Shown here: positions 7,545-15,958 of the stretch, piece after piece
Position numbering within the stretch: position 1 is the stretch's first letter
How the letters are laid out: each line of letters begins with the position of its first letter
Source of the DNA: Tsuneonella troitsensis
GTDB taxonomy: Bacteria; Pseudomonadota; Alphaproteobacteria; Sphingomonadales; Sphingomonadaceae
Direction of reading: 5' to 3'
Length of the DNA: 64,000 nt
Assembly (NCBI RefSeq): GCF_001441535.1
Contig: NZ_LMAU01000005.1
Span: forward strand, 62,001 to 126,000
Position numbers and translations under genes: made by a program
The notes under the pieces: generated by a model
What the model was told of the DNA's origin: nothing
What the model saw: only the letters and a program-made list of their open reading frames with translations
Database searches by the model: none

Positions 7545-7898
7545 TCAGGTCTGGGGATTGTGAATTGCCTGATAAACTGCTGCACGGAGCGAATCCCTCT
7601 TCATAGGCTTGGTTACGATCGGCGCACCGTCTATGAGATTCTTCGCTTCGACAGCGTCGCTCACGATAAGCACTGTCGGCACACCTTCTTCGGCGCAAAT
7701 CGCCCTTACTGCTGAAACTCCGTCGCCACGAACAAGGCGCAGGCTGGTCGTGATCAAATCTGGCCGTCTGCGCTCAGCGGCCTGAATGGCACTATCTTGA
7801 GTGAACGCGCTATCGAACGAGGAAAACCCGAGTTCTCGAAGCTCATCCTCGATGGTCACGCTGATCAAACCCTGCGGCTCGATAATTAGTGCGTGCAC
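7545..7898 (-). CDS. atypical response-regulator receiver-like protein (no phospho-acceptor Asp), copy 1
   Basis: This 117-residue protein has receiver-domain architecture: MHALIIEPQG for the first strand with Glu7 in the acid pocket, PDLITTSLRLVRGDG for the phosphorylation loop, PTVLIVSDA with the conserved Ser80, and VTKP with Lys97. The Asp that would be phosphorylated is Ser52. It starts at a GTG preceded by GGGAGGGC. There is no output domain. A close paralogue lies inside island A at 38237-38587, with the same start region and the same Asp-to-Ser change. It may act as a phosphorylation-independent partner in a stress response; this is inference. Confidence 0.7.
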   Translation of the reverse strand: MHALIIEPQGLISVTIEDELRELGFSSFDSAFTQDSAIQAAERRRPDLITTSLRLVRGDGVSAVRAICAEEGVPTVLIVSDAVEAKNLIDGAPIVTKPMKRDSLRAAVYQAIHNPQT

Positions 7899-8099
7899 AA
7901 TGCCCTCCCATCCCGAGGAACTTGCTCGACCCGAGTGACACGACCGATCTCAAAATATCTAACTTAACCTGATTCGCGAGCCCCAAATCGGCTATTACGA
8001 TGCAGCAATGTTAAGATTTGTGGGTTCACTGGAGGGGTCTGATCCGCAGGATGCAAGCCCGGCACCCATAGAACAGAGGCCTGCGCTCGCTAATATTGC

Positions 8100-8200
8100 C
8101 TAACCAAGCAAACGCCTGCTGTACCCGAGCCGCTTGAAATTTTCCCTTCGTTGCGGAACAGCATCTCGGCGTGATTTTGAATGTAGCAGGGCGCCGGTGG
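8100..8200 (-). pseudogene. decayed copy of the SNase C-terminal (sunset-like) domain
   Basis: On the minus strand the translated fragments PCYIQNHAEMLFRNEG and, after a frameshift, AAGYSRR line up with MPYYAQTRAEAMF and AAGYRR at the C-terminus of the SNase at 6264-6956. At least one frameshift is needed, and no start or upstream nuclease domain is present. It lies in the 360-bp gap between the receiver gene and uspA, which otherwise shows no gene. The match is short, so this is a cautious call. Confidence 0.35.
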
Positions 8201-8258
8201 GCGTTCCTGAGTCGAGCGCACGCCGACGCGTAGTGCGGTGATCTGGAAGGGCGATCCA

Positions 8259-8678
8259 GTGTATTCGAAGATTTTGACGGCCGTCGATCTGGATGAGCCC
8301 AGTTCTTGGCAAAAGCCCATTGCCACGACCATGGCACTCGCCAACTGCTTCGGAGCGAAAGTGGCCATCGCTTATGTTGTACCTGAGACGCCGTTGATGT
8401 TGCAGGCACAGTGGTCGGTTTTATCAGTTCGCGCGATTATGGAAGCTGCGCGGATCAAACTGATGAAAGTTGCGCGCGATCACTGCGTCGAGGATGTTGA
8501 ACAGATTGTCAGAAGCGGCACGATTTATACCGGACTTATCGAAGCTGGCGAGATGTTCGAAGCTGATCTGATCGTACTTTCGTCGCACCGACCCAATATG
8601 AAGGACTATTTGCTGGGCGCCAATGCCTCGCGCGTCGTTCGTTATGCGAAGTGCTCGGTGATGGTCGTTCGAGATTAG
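8259..8678 (+). CDS. universal stress protein (UspA family)
   Basis: A 139-residue single-domain Usp: [14 protein letters not shown] at the start, [33 protein letters not shown], then [20 protein letters not shown] and SVMVVRD at the end. The nucleotide-loop motif G-x2-G-x9-G-S/T is not well preserved ([19 protein letters not shown]), so ATP binding is uncertain. A GTG at 8259 with GAAGG eight bases upstream is preferred over the GTG at 8238. The next gene starts six bases after its stop, so they form an operon. Usp proteins are cytoplasmic and induced by stress or starvation. Confidence 0.85.
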   Translation: MYSKILTAVDLDEPSSWQKPIATTMALANCFGAKVAIAYVVPETPLMLQAQWSVLSVRAIMEAARIKLMKVARDHCVEDVEQIVRSGTIYTGLIEAGEMFEADLIVLSSHRPNMKDYLLGANASRVVRYAKCSVMVVRD

Positions 8679-8683
8679 GACAA

Positions 8684-9445
8684 GTGCGTTTTCGCGAGAC
8701 ACGCAATCTTGGTGACGAGCACCGGGCGGACCGCATCCGCGATCGCCTGAATAGCCCAAGGGGCGAGAGTCCACTGGGCGATTTCATCCTTGGCGGGGTG
8801 GACGGCGTAGTAACAACTTTTGCCGTGGTGGCGGGAAGCGCTGGAGGCGGACTATCTGTCACAGCCATCATCATTTTAGGCCTGGCAAATCTGTTTGCCG
8901 ATGGCTTCAGCATGGGTATCAGCAATTACCTGGGCACGCGGAGCCGACAGCAGGAAGTGGCGCAAGCTCGTGCGGACGAGCACTGGCAGATCAAAGCCAA
9001 CCCCGAAGGCGAGAAAGAGGAAATCCGTCAGATATTCGCTGGCAAAGGACTCGAAGGCGATACACTCGACCAGGTCGTTGAAGTCGTTACCAGCGACGAA
9101 CGTGTGTGGGTCGACACGATGATGACCGAAGAGCTCAAGCTCAGCGAGATTTCAGCCCGGCCCCGCCGTGCAGCGCTCTACACCTTTTTCGCCTTCGTAC
9201 TCTGCGGCTTCCTGCCGCTACTGCCTTTCATCGCGGGCAATGGACTTTTCGATCGCATGTTTGCCATCAGCGCGGCGCTTGCAGCAGCAACATTCCTCGC
9301 CCTGGGCATCGGAAAAGGCTTAGTCCTAAATGCTCCGCGGCTCCGCTCGGGTCTGGAGACCCTGATGATCGGCAGCGCCGCGGCGGCTCTGGCTTACGGC
9401 ATCGGTTTCGGGTTGCGGACTGTCTACGGGATAGCGCCAGCATAG
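8684..9445 (+). CDS. VIT1/CCC1-family metal transporter-like membrane protein
   Basis: A 253-residue protein with the CCC1/VIT1 pattern: [40 protein letters not shown], a soluble acidic loop with [11 protein letters not shown] and [13 protein letters not shown], then three hydrophobic segments to the C-terminus. Family members export or sequester Fe2+ or Mn2+. The soluble Glu-rich loop between segments 2 and 3 is the usual metal-binding region. The GTG at 8684 (AGGA just upstream) is taken as the start because the longer frame overlaps uspA. It lies in a likely operon with uspA and the cytochrome c gene, suggesting a role in oxidative or metal stress. Confidence 0.8.
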   Translation: MRFRETRNLGDEHRADRIRDRLNSPRGESPLGDFILGGVDGVVTTFAVVAGSAGGGLSVTAIIILGLANLFADGFSMGISNYLGTRSRQQEVAQARADEHWQIKANPEGEKEEIRQIFAGKGLEGDTLDQVVEVVTSDERVWVDTMMTEELKLSEISARPRRAALYTFFAFVLCGFLPLLPFIAGNGLFDRMFAISAALAAATFLALGIGKGLVLNAPRLRSGLETLMIGSAAAALAYGIGFGLRTVYGIAPA

Positions 9446-9536
9446 AGAGCAAATGGCGTACATTATCTTTTGCATCGGTTCGTACCCACCAAACACTTCA
9501 AGGCCCAACAGCACGATGAGGATGAGGAGACCGGAT

Positions 9537-9947
9537 ATGCAGGCTAACACTCAACGTCCGCCCCACAATTCTGGGCGGGCTTACATATTTCTCGGGCTGT
9601 TTATCACCGCCCTGACTGGCTGTCAGGCCGCTCCCGAACAGGCTTCTCAGCAAGTTGTCGGCACACCACTGCTTACGAGCCATTCAGCGGAAGGACGAGG
9701 ACAAAAATTGGCCGCGAACCGTTGTTCAGACTGCCACTCGGTCGGTTATGGCGAAACGTCGCCCGTAACTCATGCGCCGAGCTTTTCGGCCATCGCCAAT
9801 ACTCCGGAACTTTCAAAGTCGTCGCTTAATCGATGGATGCTAAATCACAAAAATTACCCGTCGGTAATGTACTTCGAAATTCCAGCCGAGCACGTCGATG
9901 ACCTCATCGCTTACATATTAACATTACGACGCCCGAATAGGGAATGA
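9537..9947 (+). CDS. lipoprotein cytochrome c, monoheme
   Basis: A 136-residue protein from an ATG with GAGGAG seven bases before it. It has a signal-anchor/lipobox (FLGLFITALTGC, Cys29), then a CSDCH heme-binding motif at about 63-67, and a downstream NYPSVMYFEIP where Met may be the distal ligand. A final helix (VDDLIAYILTLRR) is typical of class I cytochromes c. It should sit in the periplasm, tethered to a membrane, and carry electrons. It is the last gene of the usp-VIT1 cluster and ends before a strong terminator. Confidence 0.85.
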   Translation: MQANTQRPPHNSGRAYIFLGLFITALTGCQAAPEQASQQVVGTPLLTSHSAEGRGQKLAANRCSDCHSVGYGETSPVTHAPSFSAIANTPELSKSSLNRWMLNHKNYPSVMYFEIPAEHVDDLIAYILTLRRPNRE

Positions 9948-10059
9948 AGGTGGAAACCCAGCCACGAGCGCTGTCGCGTCCTTACAATCTCCAACGTTGC
10001 TAGCGGTCTATCGCCGCAACTGCGACCCGAAGGGCCGACGAGTCGGCTCTTCCCTTCAG

Positions 10060-10095
10060 GGCCTCGCCTTCCGATCGGAGGCGAGGCCATTTTTC
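10060..10095 (+). terminator. rho-independent terminator
   Basis: A perfect ten-base stem GGCCTCGCCT/AGGCGAGGCC with a nine-base loop is followed by ATTTTTC. It ends the plus-strand usp/VIT1/cytochrome c cluster. Confidence 0.8.
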
Positions 10096-10235
10096 TGTCT
10101 GCACATACCGGAATCTGGAACCGAAAGTACGCACATTGGCAGGCTACCCGCCTTCGCACTTCGCCCCGCCGAGGATTGGATGGAAGGGCGTGGACCTGTC
10201 CAAATTTCTGCAATCGAAGAAGACCCCCATTGCCG

Positions 10236-10445
10236 TCAAAACGGGGTCCCGCTCGTAACCTGCCAAAACCCCTCTAAAAATGTGAGATCGGCGATCTTTT
10301 CGCCATCCTCGTACACAATCGCCCTGCGCTTATTTGGAATTGTCTCCAGCCGAGAGATTGCCATCTCTGGGCCAAGCGCTTCAAACTCCAGTTCTTCTGA
10401 AGTTCGATCGTAACCGTGCTCAAGTTGTATGAGGTAGTGATGCAT
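10236..10445 (-). CDS. small conserved protein, copy 1 of a duplicated family
   Basis: A 69-residue protein (MHHYLIQLEHGYDRTSEELE...) nearly identical over its centre to the product of 61527-61748: both contain AISRLETIPNKRRA and IADL, then LEGFWQV. It has no signal peptide or membrane segment and looks like a small alpha/beta fold. The conservation between two distant copies shows it is a real gene. The stop codon lies in a GACCCC...GGGGTC hairpin that may be a weak terminator. Function is unknown; the location among stress genes suggests a stress role. Confidence 0.65.
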   Translation of the reverse strand: MHHYLIQLEHGYDRTSEELEFEALGPEMAISRLETIPNKRRAIVYEDGEKIADLTFLEGFWQVTSGTPF

Positions 10446-10814
10446 ATGACATACTGGGCCAGCAACGGGCTCCCCACTGGGGTAGCATTATGTCCACTTC
10501 CACTATTGCGAGACGGACAGGCGCAAATCCTTGGTGGCTCTCTCTAGCATTCTTCCGACGAACAGCGAATTCGATAAAAGGTGGCGCGCTAGACCGGGTC
10601 GCTGCAGTCCAACGCGCCTAAAGCCATTTGCTCTGCATCCCAATGCCTTTCAACTCCGAACTGAGGCGACACAAATTCAGATCACGGGTCGCCGTGCGCG
10701 CCACAAACCCCATTGGCTTGCGGGGCACGTCGAGTTCGAGGCAAGCCATGCAGCTCAAAGGTGACCAACGCCTCACGTGTGCGATCGCCTCGCGCGGCGC
10801 CAATCTGACATCTG
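10446..10814. other. 369-bp intergenic stretch, no supported gene
   Basis: Short open frames exist on both strands, but none has a ribosome binding site, family signature or sensible composition. It separates two minus-strand transcription units and may hold the promoter of the gene at 10236-10445. Confidence 0.5.
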
Positions 10815-10991
10815 TTAGCTGTTGTCTTCGATCTCCGCTCCGGGACCGTTCTTCTTAAAGGATGCGATAGCAGACAGTGCCGACGACTTGCTTGTGTAAC
10901 CTTCCGAGGAAAACATGACCTCGGAATTGTATTTGAAGCGAACGCGGAACTCGCCCTTCTTGTCCTTATGGACTTCAAACTTATGCGGCAT
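10815..10991 (-). CDS. YegP/DUF1508 (UPF0339)-like small protein
   Basis: A 58-residue protein that reads MPHKFEVHKDKKGEFRVRFK, then VMFSSEGYTSKSSALSAI and KKNGPGAEIED. This matches the single-repeat DUF1508 family: F-x-I-Y-K-D-x-x-G-E-x-R-x-R-x-K, S-S-E-x-Y, and K-K-N-x-P-x-A. GAGGAGGG precedes the ATG. It follows dodecin by 15 bp on the same strand, so the two form an operon. The family is small and stress-associated, with unknown biochemistry. It is too short for many gene finders. Confidence 0.8.
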   Translation of the reverse strand: MPHKFEVHKDKKGEFRVRFKYNSEVMFSSEGYTSKSSALSAIASFKKNGPGAEIEDNS

Positions 10992-11006
10992 CGGTCCCTC
11001 CTCGGC

Positions 11007-11207
11007 TTAGTTGACGATAAACGTCACGACCATTGTTACACGCCATTCAGCGACACTGCCGTCGCGAACGACAACTTTGGTATCTTTCACCCATGCGCCC
11101 TCGATGTTGTCGATGGTTTCGCCTACTTTGGCGATGCCATCCCGCACCGCGGCCTCCATGCCTTGGGTGGAGCTCGTGATCACTTCGATCGTTTTGGCAA
11201 TGGCCAT
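11007..11207 (-). CDS. dodecin family flavin-binding protein
   Basis: A 66-residue protein with full dodecin signature: AKTIEVITSSTQGMEAAVRD, GETIDNIEGAWVKDTKVVV, and a final EWRVTMVVTFIVN. Dodecins form hollow dodecamers that bind and protect flavins in the cytoplasm; the Trp in GAWVK corresponds to the residue that stacks on the flavin. A GGAG lies a few bases before the ATG. It is the first gene of an operon with the YegP-like gene and lies in the stress-type cluster. Confidence 0.9.
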   Translation of the reverse strand: MAIAKTIEVITSSTQGMEAAVRDGIAKVGETIDNIEGAWVKDTKVVVRDGSVAEWRVTMVVTFIVN

Positions 11208-11529
11208 GTGGTTTCTCCGTTAGGCGGGGATGTCATCTTGTAACCACGTCCCCAATCCTCCGCAGGTGTCGAGCAGACGTGTTGAAGAATGTTAGACCCG
11301 CCGGCTCGTTCACCGCAAGCCGTAAGCTGCCGCGACCACGGGGTTACCGTTAGATCCTTAGGTGAAACAGAGGCGCTGCCGAAAAACCCGCCTGTCCGCA
11401 AGCGACCCCATTGCAGACTTGGAGCGGTCCGCTAGGGCGAATTGTGTTAATTCTGAGCCAAGACGCGTCTAACTATCTGTAAAGCCACCCCCCCTCGAAC
11501 CACGATGGCAAATCTGGGAGAACCGAAAA
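11208..11529. other. 322-bp intergenic region between divergent dodecin and mgtC genes
   Basis: No gene is supported here. The region must contain the promoters of the dodecin operon (minus) and of the MgtC-like gene (plus); no strong -35/-10 pair could be assigned by eye. Confidence 0.5.
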
Positions 11530-12030
11530 ATGTTCGATCAATTTCTCGCCCAGGATCGCTTCGATTTGGTGCCCCATCTTATCGCCATTAGCATCGCCTA
11601 CATTCTAGCATTACCGATAGGTTGGAACCGAGAGAAAGCGGAGCGAAGTGCGGGTCTGCGAACTTTCCCCTTGGTCGCTGTGGCAAGCTGCGGTTTCATC
11701 CAAGCTGCGGAGGGGATCACCGCTGAATCACCGGAAGCAATGGCGCGAATAGTGGAGGGATTGATCACGGGTATGGGCTTCATCGGTGGCGGGGCAATCC
11801 TGCGGAGGAATGACTCGGTCAAAGGTACTGCCACTGCTGCCAGCCTCTGGATCACAGGCGCCATTGGCGTCTCGGTAGCGTTGGGGAGCCTAGATGTTGC
11901 AGTGATGTTGTCTCTTATTACTGTGGTAACGCTATGGTTCATGGCACCATTGAAACACGGCAAATCAGATCGCACTACGGCTAATGAAGTCGACGCTAGC
12001 GGCGGAATTGACGCCGACGTTGGGCACTAA
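11530..12030 (+). CDS. MgtC/SapB family membrane protein, copy 1
   Basis: A 166-residue protein with the MgtC/SapB core: LPIGWNREKAERSAGLRTFP, VAVASCGFIQ, then GLITGMGFIGGGAILRRND and TAASLWITGAIG. Four to five membrane segments are visible. MgtC-type proteins support growth at low Mg2+ and survival in hosts or stress by modulating membrane ATPase activity or ion balance; this member lacks the long C-terminal soluble domain of classical MgtC. GGGAG lies before the ATG. A paralogue lies in island A (38607-39092), there next to the second receiver copy. Confidence 0.85.
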   Translation: MFDQFLAQDRFDLVPHLIAISIAYILALPIGWNREKAERSAGLRTFPLVAVASCGFIQAAEGITAESPEAMARIVEGLITGMGFIGGGAILRRNDSVKGTATAASLWITGAIGVSVALGSLDVAVMLSLITVVTLWFMAPLKHGKSDRTTANEVDASGGIDADVGH

Positions 12031-12167
12031 ATTCATACATCCCGACTGTCCGCTTACCACCCAATATCGGTCGTTTAGGAACTCGCCAACGCGTGAAAGC
12101 AGATGGACGGTTTTCGCCGTTCGCTGACGGAAAGCGACCAGTCCGCTAACGACCTCATTCCAGGTGC

Positions 12168-13358
12168 CTAATCTCGGATCGTCCGTGCGGCTTCTACCGC
12201 CCGACGGGGGTGCAGAAGGCGCTGGCCCGTCTTGTTGGTGTCAGACGTCTCCAGCATCAGGCTTTTCAGTTCCGCCCCTGTCAGACGAGGGTTGACTGCG
12301 AGCATCTTTGCCGCGGCGTTCGCCACGTTTGGCGTTGCCATGGAAGTTCCTGTTGCGAAGCTGAGTAGGCCTCCTGGAAGCCTTGCCGGAACTCTGTCGC
12401 CATTTGCGTATAGCGAGACCTCGCTGCCTTGATTGGAGTAGTCAGCTAGCGCGCCGGTGGCATCCACCGCCCCGACGAGGATGAAATTGGGAAGCGTAAA
12501 GCGCGTGGCCGGGTTTTCTGTCACGAGAGGCGAGCCCGAGTTACCGGCGGCGCCGACGAAGAGCACGTCTGGTGCAGCGGCCATACCCGATTGCAACTCT
12601 GCTCGAATGCGCTCGACGGTGTAGCGCGCGAGAGACTTGCGCTCCCCTTCCGGCATGTTGGGCGCACATTCTTCGAGGTTCTTGATGTACGAAGTCTCAA
12701 ACCGGCCCCACGACATATTCACAATTCGGGCACCATTGCCGACCAGGAATTGCAGCAAATCGCGAACCGAGGCAGCCTCTAGATCGGCAAGTTCCCGCGT
12801 CCAGCAAGGGACAGGCGGCGAGCCATGCCACCACTCCATTCTTGCCACGATGAGTTCGGCGCGCCCGTGGTCTCGCAGGGCGATGTCAGCGACAGATGTG
12901 CCATGAGTGTAGCCGGCCCACCGGCCGAGGTCGTTCGTGAACTCGGCCTCTTCTTCCTTGCTCATTGCCCCGAGCCTCGCCTTCATCTCGGAAGCTGACG
13001 GGCTCTCAACGCCTGAGTCAATGTCGTCGAAAGCCGCAAGGTCTTTGTTTAGCTCGTCTTGGCGGCCCTGGAGCTCTGGCGGCAGCACCGCCATGGGCGA
13101 ATCTTGGCGTTGCTTGAACTCGTCGTAGCCGCGCACCAGGGGGTTGCCGTCAGAATCGGTCGCAATCCGACCCTCGAAAAGCGACAAGTCGACACCACTG
13201 TCCCAGACGCCGATCCGGACCGCAGGCACCGGGGGTTCGGCGGGAATCGTAACACTTCTTGAGGCCCAGAATTCGCTGTTGTCCGACGCATAGGCCTCGC
13301 TTGTGCTTTGAAGGCTGACTCCAATCAGCGCGGCTACGGCGGCAAGTCTCAACAGCAT
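12168..13358 (-). CDS. secreted subtilisin-like serine protease (S8 family)
   Basis: A 396-residue protein with an N-terminal signal peptide (ends TSEAYA) and the S8 catalytic residues in order: Asp53 in VWDSGVD, His152 in THGTSVAD, the oxyanion Asn in AAGNSG (about 273), and Ser339 in GTSMATP. The Asp-to-His distance of about 100 residues is long because of an inserted helical segment (QGRQDELNKDLAAF to AMSKEEEAEFTND). There is no classical inhibitor propeptide. It should act in the periplasm or outside the cell. It stands alone, convergent with mgtC. Confidence 0.9.
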   Translation of the reverse strand: MLLRLAAVAALIGVSLQSTSEAYASDNSEFWASRSVTIPAEPPVPAVRIGVWDSGVDLSLFEGRIATDSDGNPLVRGYDEFKQRQDSPMAVLPPELQGRQDELNKDLAAFDDIDSGVESPSASEMKARLGAMSKEEEAEFTNDLGRWAGYTHGTSVADIALRDHGRAELIVARMEWWHGSPPVPCWTRELADLEAASVRDLLQFLVGNGARIVNMSWGRFETSYIKNLEECAPNMPEGERKSLARYTVERIRAELQSGMAAAPDVLFVGAAGNSGSPLVTENPATRFTLPNFILVGAVDATGALADYSNQGSEVSLYANGDRVPARLPGGLLSFATGTSMATPNVANAAAKMLAVNPRLTGAELKSLMLETSDTNKTGQRLLHPRRAVEAARTIRD

Positions 13359-13640
13359 GTGGCGATTCTCCCCTGGTGGAAGCTGCCTGCGGCAACCGGG
13401 AAGAGCAAGCGCCTATGTCTGAAACCCACCCTCATCTCGGACATCGCGTGTGCTTGTCGGTTTACCCGAAAGCTGACGGTAAGAAGCATAACCCTTAGAC
13501 GGAGCAGCTTAGCCTGCGTTAAGTGGGCTTGGAGTTGCTACAGCCCTTTTTCCTACCCAAAGCGCCCCAAATAGGACCCAAACGCCGTCCCAGCCGAACG
13601 ACCGTTCTCCTTAACCCACTGGATTTGCCTGCTGAAAGAC

Positions 13641-13716
13641 TGGTGCCGCTTACAGGACTCGAACCTGTGACCCCATCATTACGAATGATGTGCTCTACCA
13701 ACTGAGCTAAAGCGGC
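13641..13716 (-). tRNA. tRNA-Thr (anticodon CGT)
   Basis: A 76-nt gene including the encoded CCA. The acceptor stem is GCCGCTT/AAGCGGC, and the anticodon stem CATCA/TGATG has loop TTCGTAA, giving anticodon CGT, which reads ACG. The T-arm has GGTTCGAGTCC. It is transcribed leftward, 60 bp after tRNA-Cys. Confidence 0.95.
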
Positions 13717-13775
13717 ACTCCGGCGCCCCTAGCGGCGGTGCGGCGTGGCCGCAATCCGCCTTGGGGTTGCAAAAG

Positions 13776-13849
13776 TGGAGGCCCGAGCCGGAATCGAACC
13801 GGCGTGCAAGGATTTGCAGTCCTCTGCGTAACCACTCCGCCATCGGGCC
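13776..13849 (-). tRNA. tRNA-Cys (anticodon GCA), integration target of island A
   Basis: A 74-nt gene including CCA, with acceptor stem GGCCCGA/TCGGGCC, anticodon loop CTGCAAA (GCA) and T-arm GGTTCGATTCC. Its first 39 nucleotides (13811-13849) are repeated exactly at 45532-45570, marking the ends of the island. The island lies on the 5' side, so the natural upstream promoter is now about 31.7 kb away and the element supplies the upstream sequence. Confidence 0.95.
13811..13849. repeat. att site at the integrase end of island A (39-bp direct repeat)
   Basis: These 39 bases, the 5' half of tRNA-Cys down to the anticodon loop, are identical to 45532-45570. The repeat together with the adjacent integrase defines the left end of the element. 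Crossover probably occurs in the anticodon-stem region, as known for tRNA anticodon-loop integrases. Confidence 0.9.
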
Positions 13850-13857
13850 GCGTGGCG

Positions 13858-13886
13858 CAAATCGTGGGTTTTTGCCCTCTCGTCAA
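13858..13886 (-). promoter_or_regulatory. candidate element-borne promoter for tRNA-Cys
   Basis: On the minus strand TTGACG (13886-13881) and GATTTG (13863-13858) are separated by 17 bases and end eight bases before the tRNA 5' end. As this DNA belongs to the element, it would replace the promoter displaced by integration. The -10 match is weak. Confidence 0.35.
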
Positions 13887-13890
13887 CCAG

Positions 13891-13920
13891 AGTTCGCACT
13901 TTTTCGGCGAAAGTTCGCAC
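13891..13920. repeat. two AGTTCGCAC repeats, candidate integrase arm-binding sites
   Basis: AGTTCGCAC occurs at 13891-13899 and 13912-13920, between the att core and the integrase gene. Related copies occur near the other end of the island (45440-45448 with one mismatch, 45496-45504 inverted). This spacing and recurrence at both ends are typical of arm-type integrase sites. Confidence 0.5.
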
Positions 13921-13927
13921 TTTTGGT

Positions 13928-14998
13928 TCACGCATCGTTCCGCTTCCGCCCCATCGCCCCCACCCCCGCCCGTGCCCGCACGCGCTGCGATGCGTACTTG
14001 AGCGCCATGCGAAACGTACGGTGGCCGAGAACAGCCTCGATCTCTGCTACGGTAGCCCCCCCTTCCTCCATGCGCGACGCTGCGGCATATCGAAGCCCAT
14101 GGATGGATCGACGGCGGGGCATTCCTTCGGTCGTTTCTACGGCACGCCGGATCGCTCCTGAAAGCCCGTTTGCTGTCAGCGGTCTTCCTTTTGCGTTGGT
14201 ACAAATGAGCAAGGCATCGCGAGTAAGGCCATCGAGGTGTTTCTGGAGCACAGGGTGGCAAGGGATGATAAGCGGTTCGTGCGTCTTGGATTGTCGAACG
14301 CGGATCGCGCTGCCCTGATACTGCCCCCATGTCATGCTGACGATGTCTTCGCGACGCTGGCCGGTATAGAGAGTAAGCAGGAGCGCGGTCCGCACGTGCA
14401 CAGGAGCAGCGCCGAGGACCAAGTCGATCTCTTCGTCTGACCAGACAGCAATCTCTTTTTCGCCGCCCTTGCGCTTTAGACGCTTCAAGCCCTTCGTTGG
14501 ATTAAAGTTCGGATCGACGAGTTCTTCCTCATCCGCCCAGCTATAGAGCCGTGAAACCATCTGACCTATCTTGTTCGCCTTTCGAGGCGTGCTGGCATAG
14601 TCGTCCCGCACCGCCTTGATCATCGCGCGAGTCGTATAAGCGAAGGGCTGATCGCCAAGCTCCTGTCGCAGGAGGCTTAGCGTCTTCGTGTAATCGCTCT
14701 GCGTGGCGTCCGCGAGAGCCTTGAATTCCGCACTCGCGAGATAACGATTTATGAGCCAAGCAAACGTTCCCTGCGATGGAGGCGTGCGCGCAGACAGCCG
14801 CTCAACGAGCGCAAGCTTCTCAGCGTAAGCACTATGGAACCGCGCTTCTCCGGGTGCTCCGGGAAGCGCGGACTCCCCATACAACTTGTGGCGGAAGCGC
14901 CAGTAACGCCCCTTCGCCAGATACGTGTAGCGAGGCTTAGCGGCGGGCACGCGCGCGGCTCTTGAAAAATTCTGTTTCCACCGAGTCCTTGATGCCAT
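13928..14998 (-). CDS. tyrosine recombinase, integrase of island A
   Basis: A 356-residue integrase with the catalytic set Arg215 (YTGQRRED), His300-x2-Arg303 (HGLRYAAA), His326 (LGHRT) and Tyr335 (ALKYAS). The N-terminal part includes a core-binding domain with FAWLINRYLASAEFK. It lies 79 bp from tRNA-Cys and should catalyse integration and excision of the element between the 39-bp repeats. It overlaps the small upstream gene by about 60 bp if the first ATG is used; a GTG at 14947 would reduce the overlap to 11 bp. All catalytic residues are present, so the enzyme is probably active. Confidence 0.9.
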   Translation of the reverse strand: MASRTRWKQNFSRAARVPAAKPRYTYLAKGRYWRFRHKLYGESALPGAPGEARFHSAYAEKLALVERLSARTPPSQGTFAWLINRYLASAEFKALADATQSDYTKTLSLLRQELGDQPFAYTTRAMIKAVRDDYASTPRKANKIGQMVSRLYSWADEEELVDPNFNPTKGLKRLKRKGGEKEIAVWSDEEIDLVLGAAPVHVRTALLLTLYTGQRREDIVSMTWGQYQGSAIRVRQSKTHEPLIIPCHPVLQKHLDGLTRDALLICTNAKGRPLTANGLSGAIRRAVETTEGMPRRRSIHGLRYAAASRMEEGGATVAEIEAVLGHRTFRMALKYASQRVRARAGVGAMGRKRNDA

Positions 14999-15242
14999 GG
15001 ATTGGGGTGGTGTCTACTAAGATGCTGCCATCGGCGCTGATCTCGACGCGCGTGATATCCAGCCCCGCAGAGATCAATCCTCGCACCGCACAAGTCAGAT
15101 CACGTTGTTTAGGACGGCGAGTTGCTGGTCTCAGCCACTGTTTCGAGAGAAGCTCCTCCCGCACCAAGGTGCGGATTTGAGTGAGCATGTCCCGGTTCAG
15201 AGATTGTTCGCTCACCCAAATGCGAATCGGTTCGTACACCAT
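14937..15242 (-). CDS. small protein overlapping integrase gene, possible directionality factor
   Basis: A 101-residue basic protein (MVYEPIRIWVSEQSLNRD...) with RELLSKQ-like helices and a C-terminal strand segment ITRVEISADGSILVDTTP. It overlaps the integrase start and would be co-translated with it. Small basic genes at this place often encode excisionases or other recombination partners, but no HTH is evident and the role is only inferred from position. Confidence 0.5.
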   Translation of the reverse strand: MVYEPIRIWVSEQSLNRDMLTQIRTLVREELLSKQWLRPATRRPKQRDLTCAVRGLISAGLDITRVEISADGSILVDTTPIHGIKDSVETEFFKSRARARR

Positions 15243-15361
15243 TACGAATTCAACCTCATGGTGCGGTCACGCCTTCATGACACTGCAACAGTCGTTCATT
15301 CTCGACATCGAAGCTCCCTTGTAATCCTCCGACCCTGCGCGCCCTCGTTCGCAAGAATCCT

Positions 15362-15622
15362 TCAGGGACATCGTTGCGCCCACTCAGCGCAGAACCGTTG
15401 CTCATCTTCTTCCGCTACCTTGCAGTAATCAAAATCGATGACGCACCATCCCGCTTCATTTGCCAATTTATCCCCCAGAACATATTCAACGCCTTCTTCG
15501 TGGGCCTCCTCCTTAGCGTCGAGTTGAAAATAACCTACAGTCACCTTTGCTATTCGGTTTTCTTCATGACTAGTCGCTTCTTCCGAGTCCCACTCTATAT
15601 TGTAACAAAGATAAGTGCTCAT
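15362..15622 (-). CDS. small acidic hypothetical protein
   Basis: An 86-residue acidic protein (MSTYLCYNIEWDSEEATSHE...) with five cysteines and a DFDYCKVAEEDEQRF end. GGAGGT is well placed before the ATG. It is not recognised. The local base composition is lower in GC than its neighbours, fitting recently acquired DNA. Acidic small proteins in islands are sometimes anti-restriction DNA mimics, but there is no direct evidence for that here. Confidence 0.55.
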   Translation of the reverse strand: MSTYLCYNIEWDSEEATSHEENRIAKVTVGYFQLDAKEEAHEEGVEYVLGDKLANEAGWCVIDFDYCKVAEEDEQRFCAEWAQRCP

Positions 15623-15958
15623 TATTAGACCTCCAAAGTTCGCGATTAAGCGGGGTACGCTCCCGATCTTTCACGTTTCAATTGGAGCTATGCGCTTCTC
15701 TAATCAATCTTGCTTAGAGTTCTCTTTCGAGGAACAGTCCACTAATTGAACTTTCTGTTGCAAAAATGATGCTCTTGACGTCACCGGCCAGTTCGGAACT
15801 GTTCGCGGGAGGGAACAGAGACTTTGGCAAGTCGGGAACGGTTACGGCATCTCGGTGTGGGCTATAATCTCCCAAGCCCGGATGGTTTTGCCGATCCTCT
15901 CAGCGGACCGTGCGATAACTCCGCGCCACGGCGATCAACATCCGTCCGAGACGATCAA
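15623..15958. other. 336-bp stretch without a supported gene
   Basis: This AT-richer segment between the gene at 15362-15622 and the small reading frame at 15959 has no frame with a ribosome binding site or family signature. It probably holds the promoter for the leftward integrase region. Confidence 0.4.

Noticed and set aside
10618-10803. Frames on both strands in the 10.6-10.9 kb gap
   Set aside because: They overlap one another and the YegP-like gene's tail; no start signal.
13891-13920. CRISPR-like short repeats
   Set aside because: Only two short copies with integrase-site spacing; no regular repeat-spacer array anywhere in the window.
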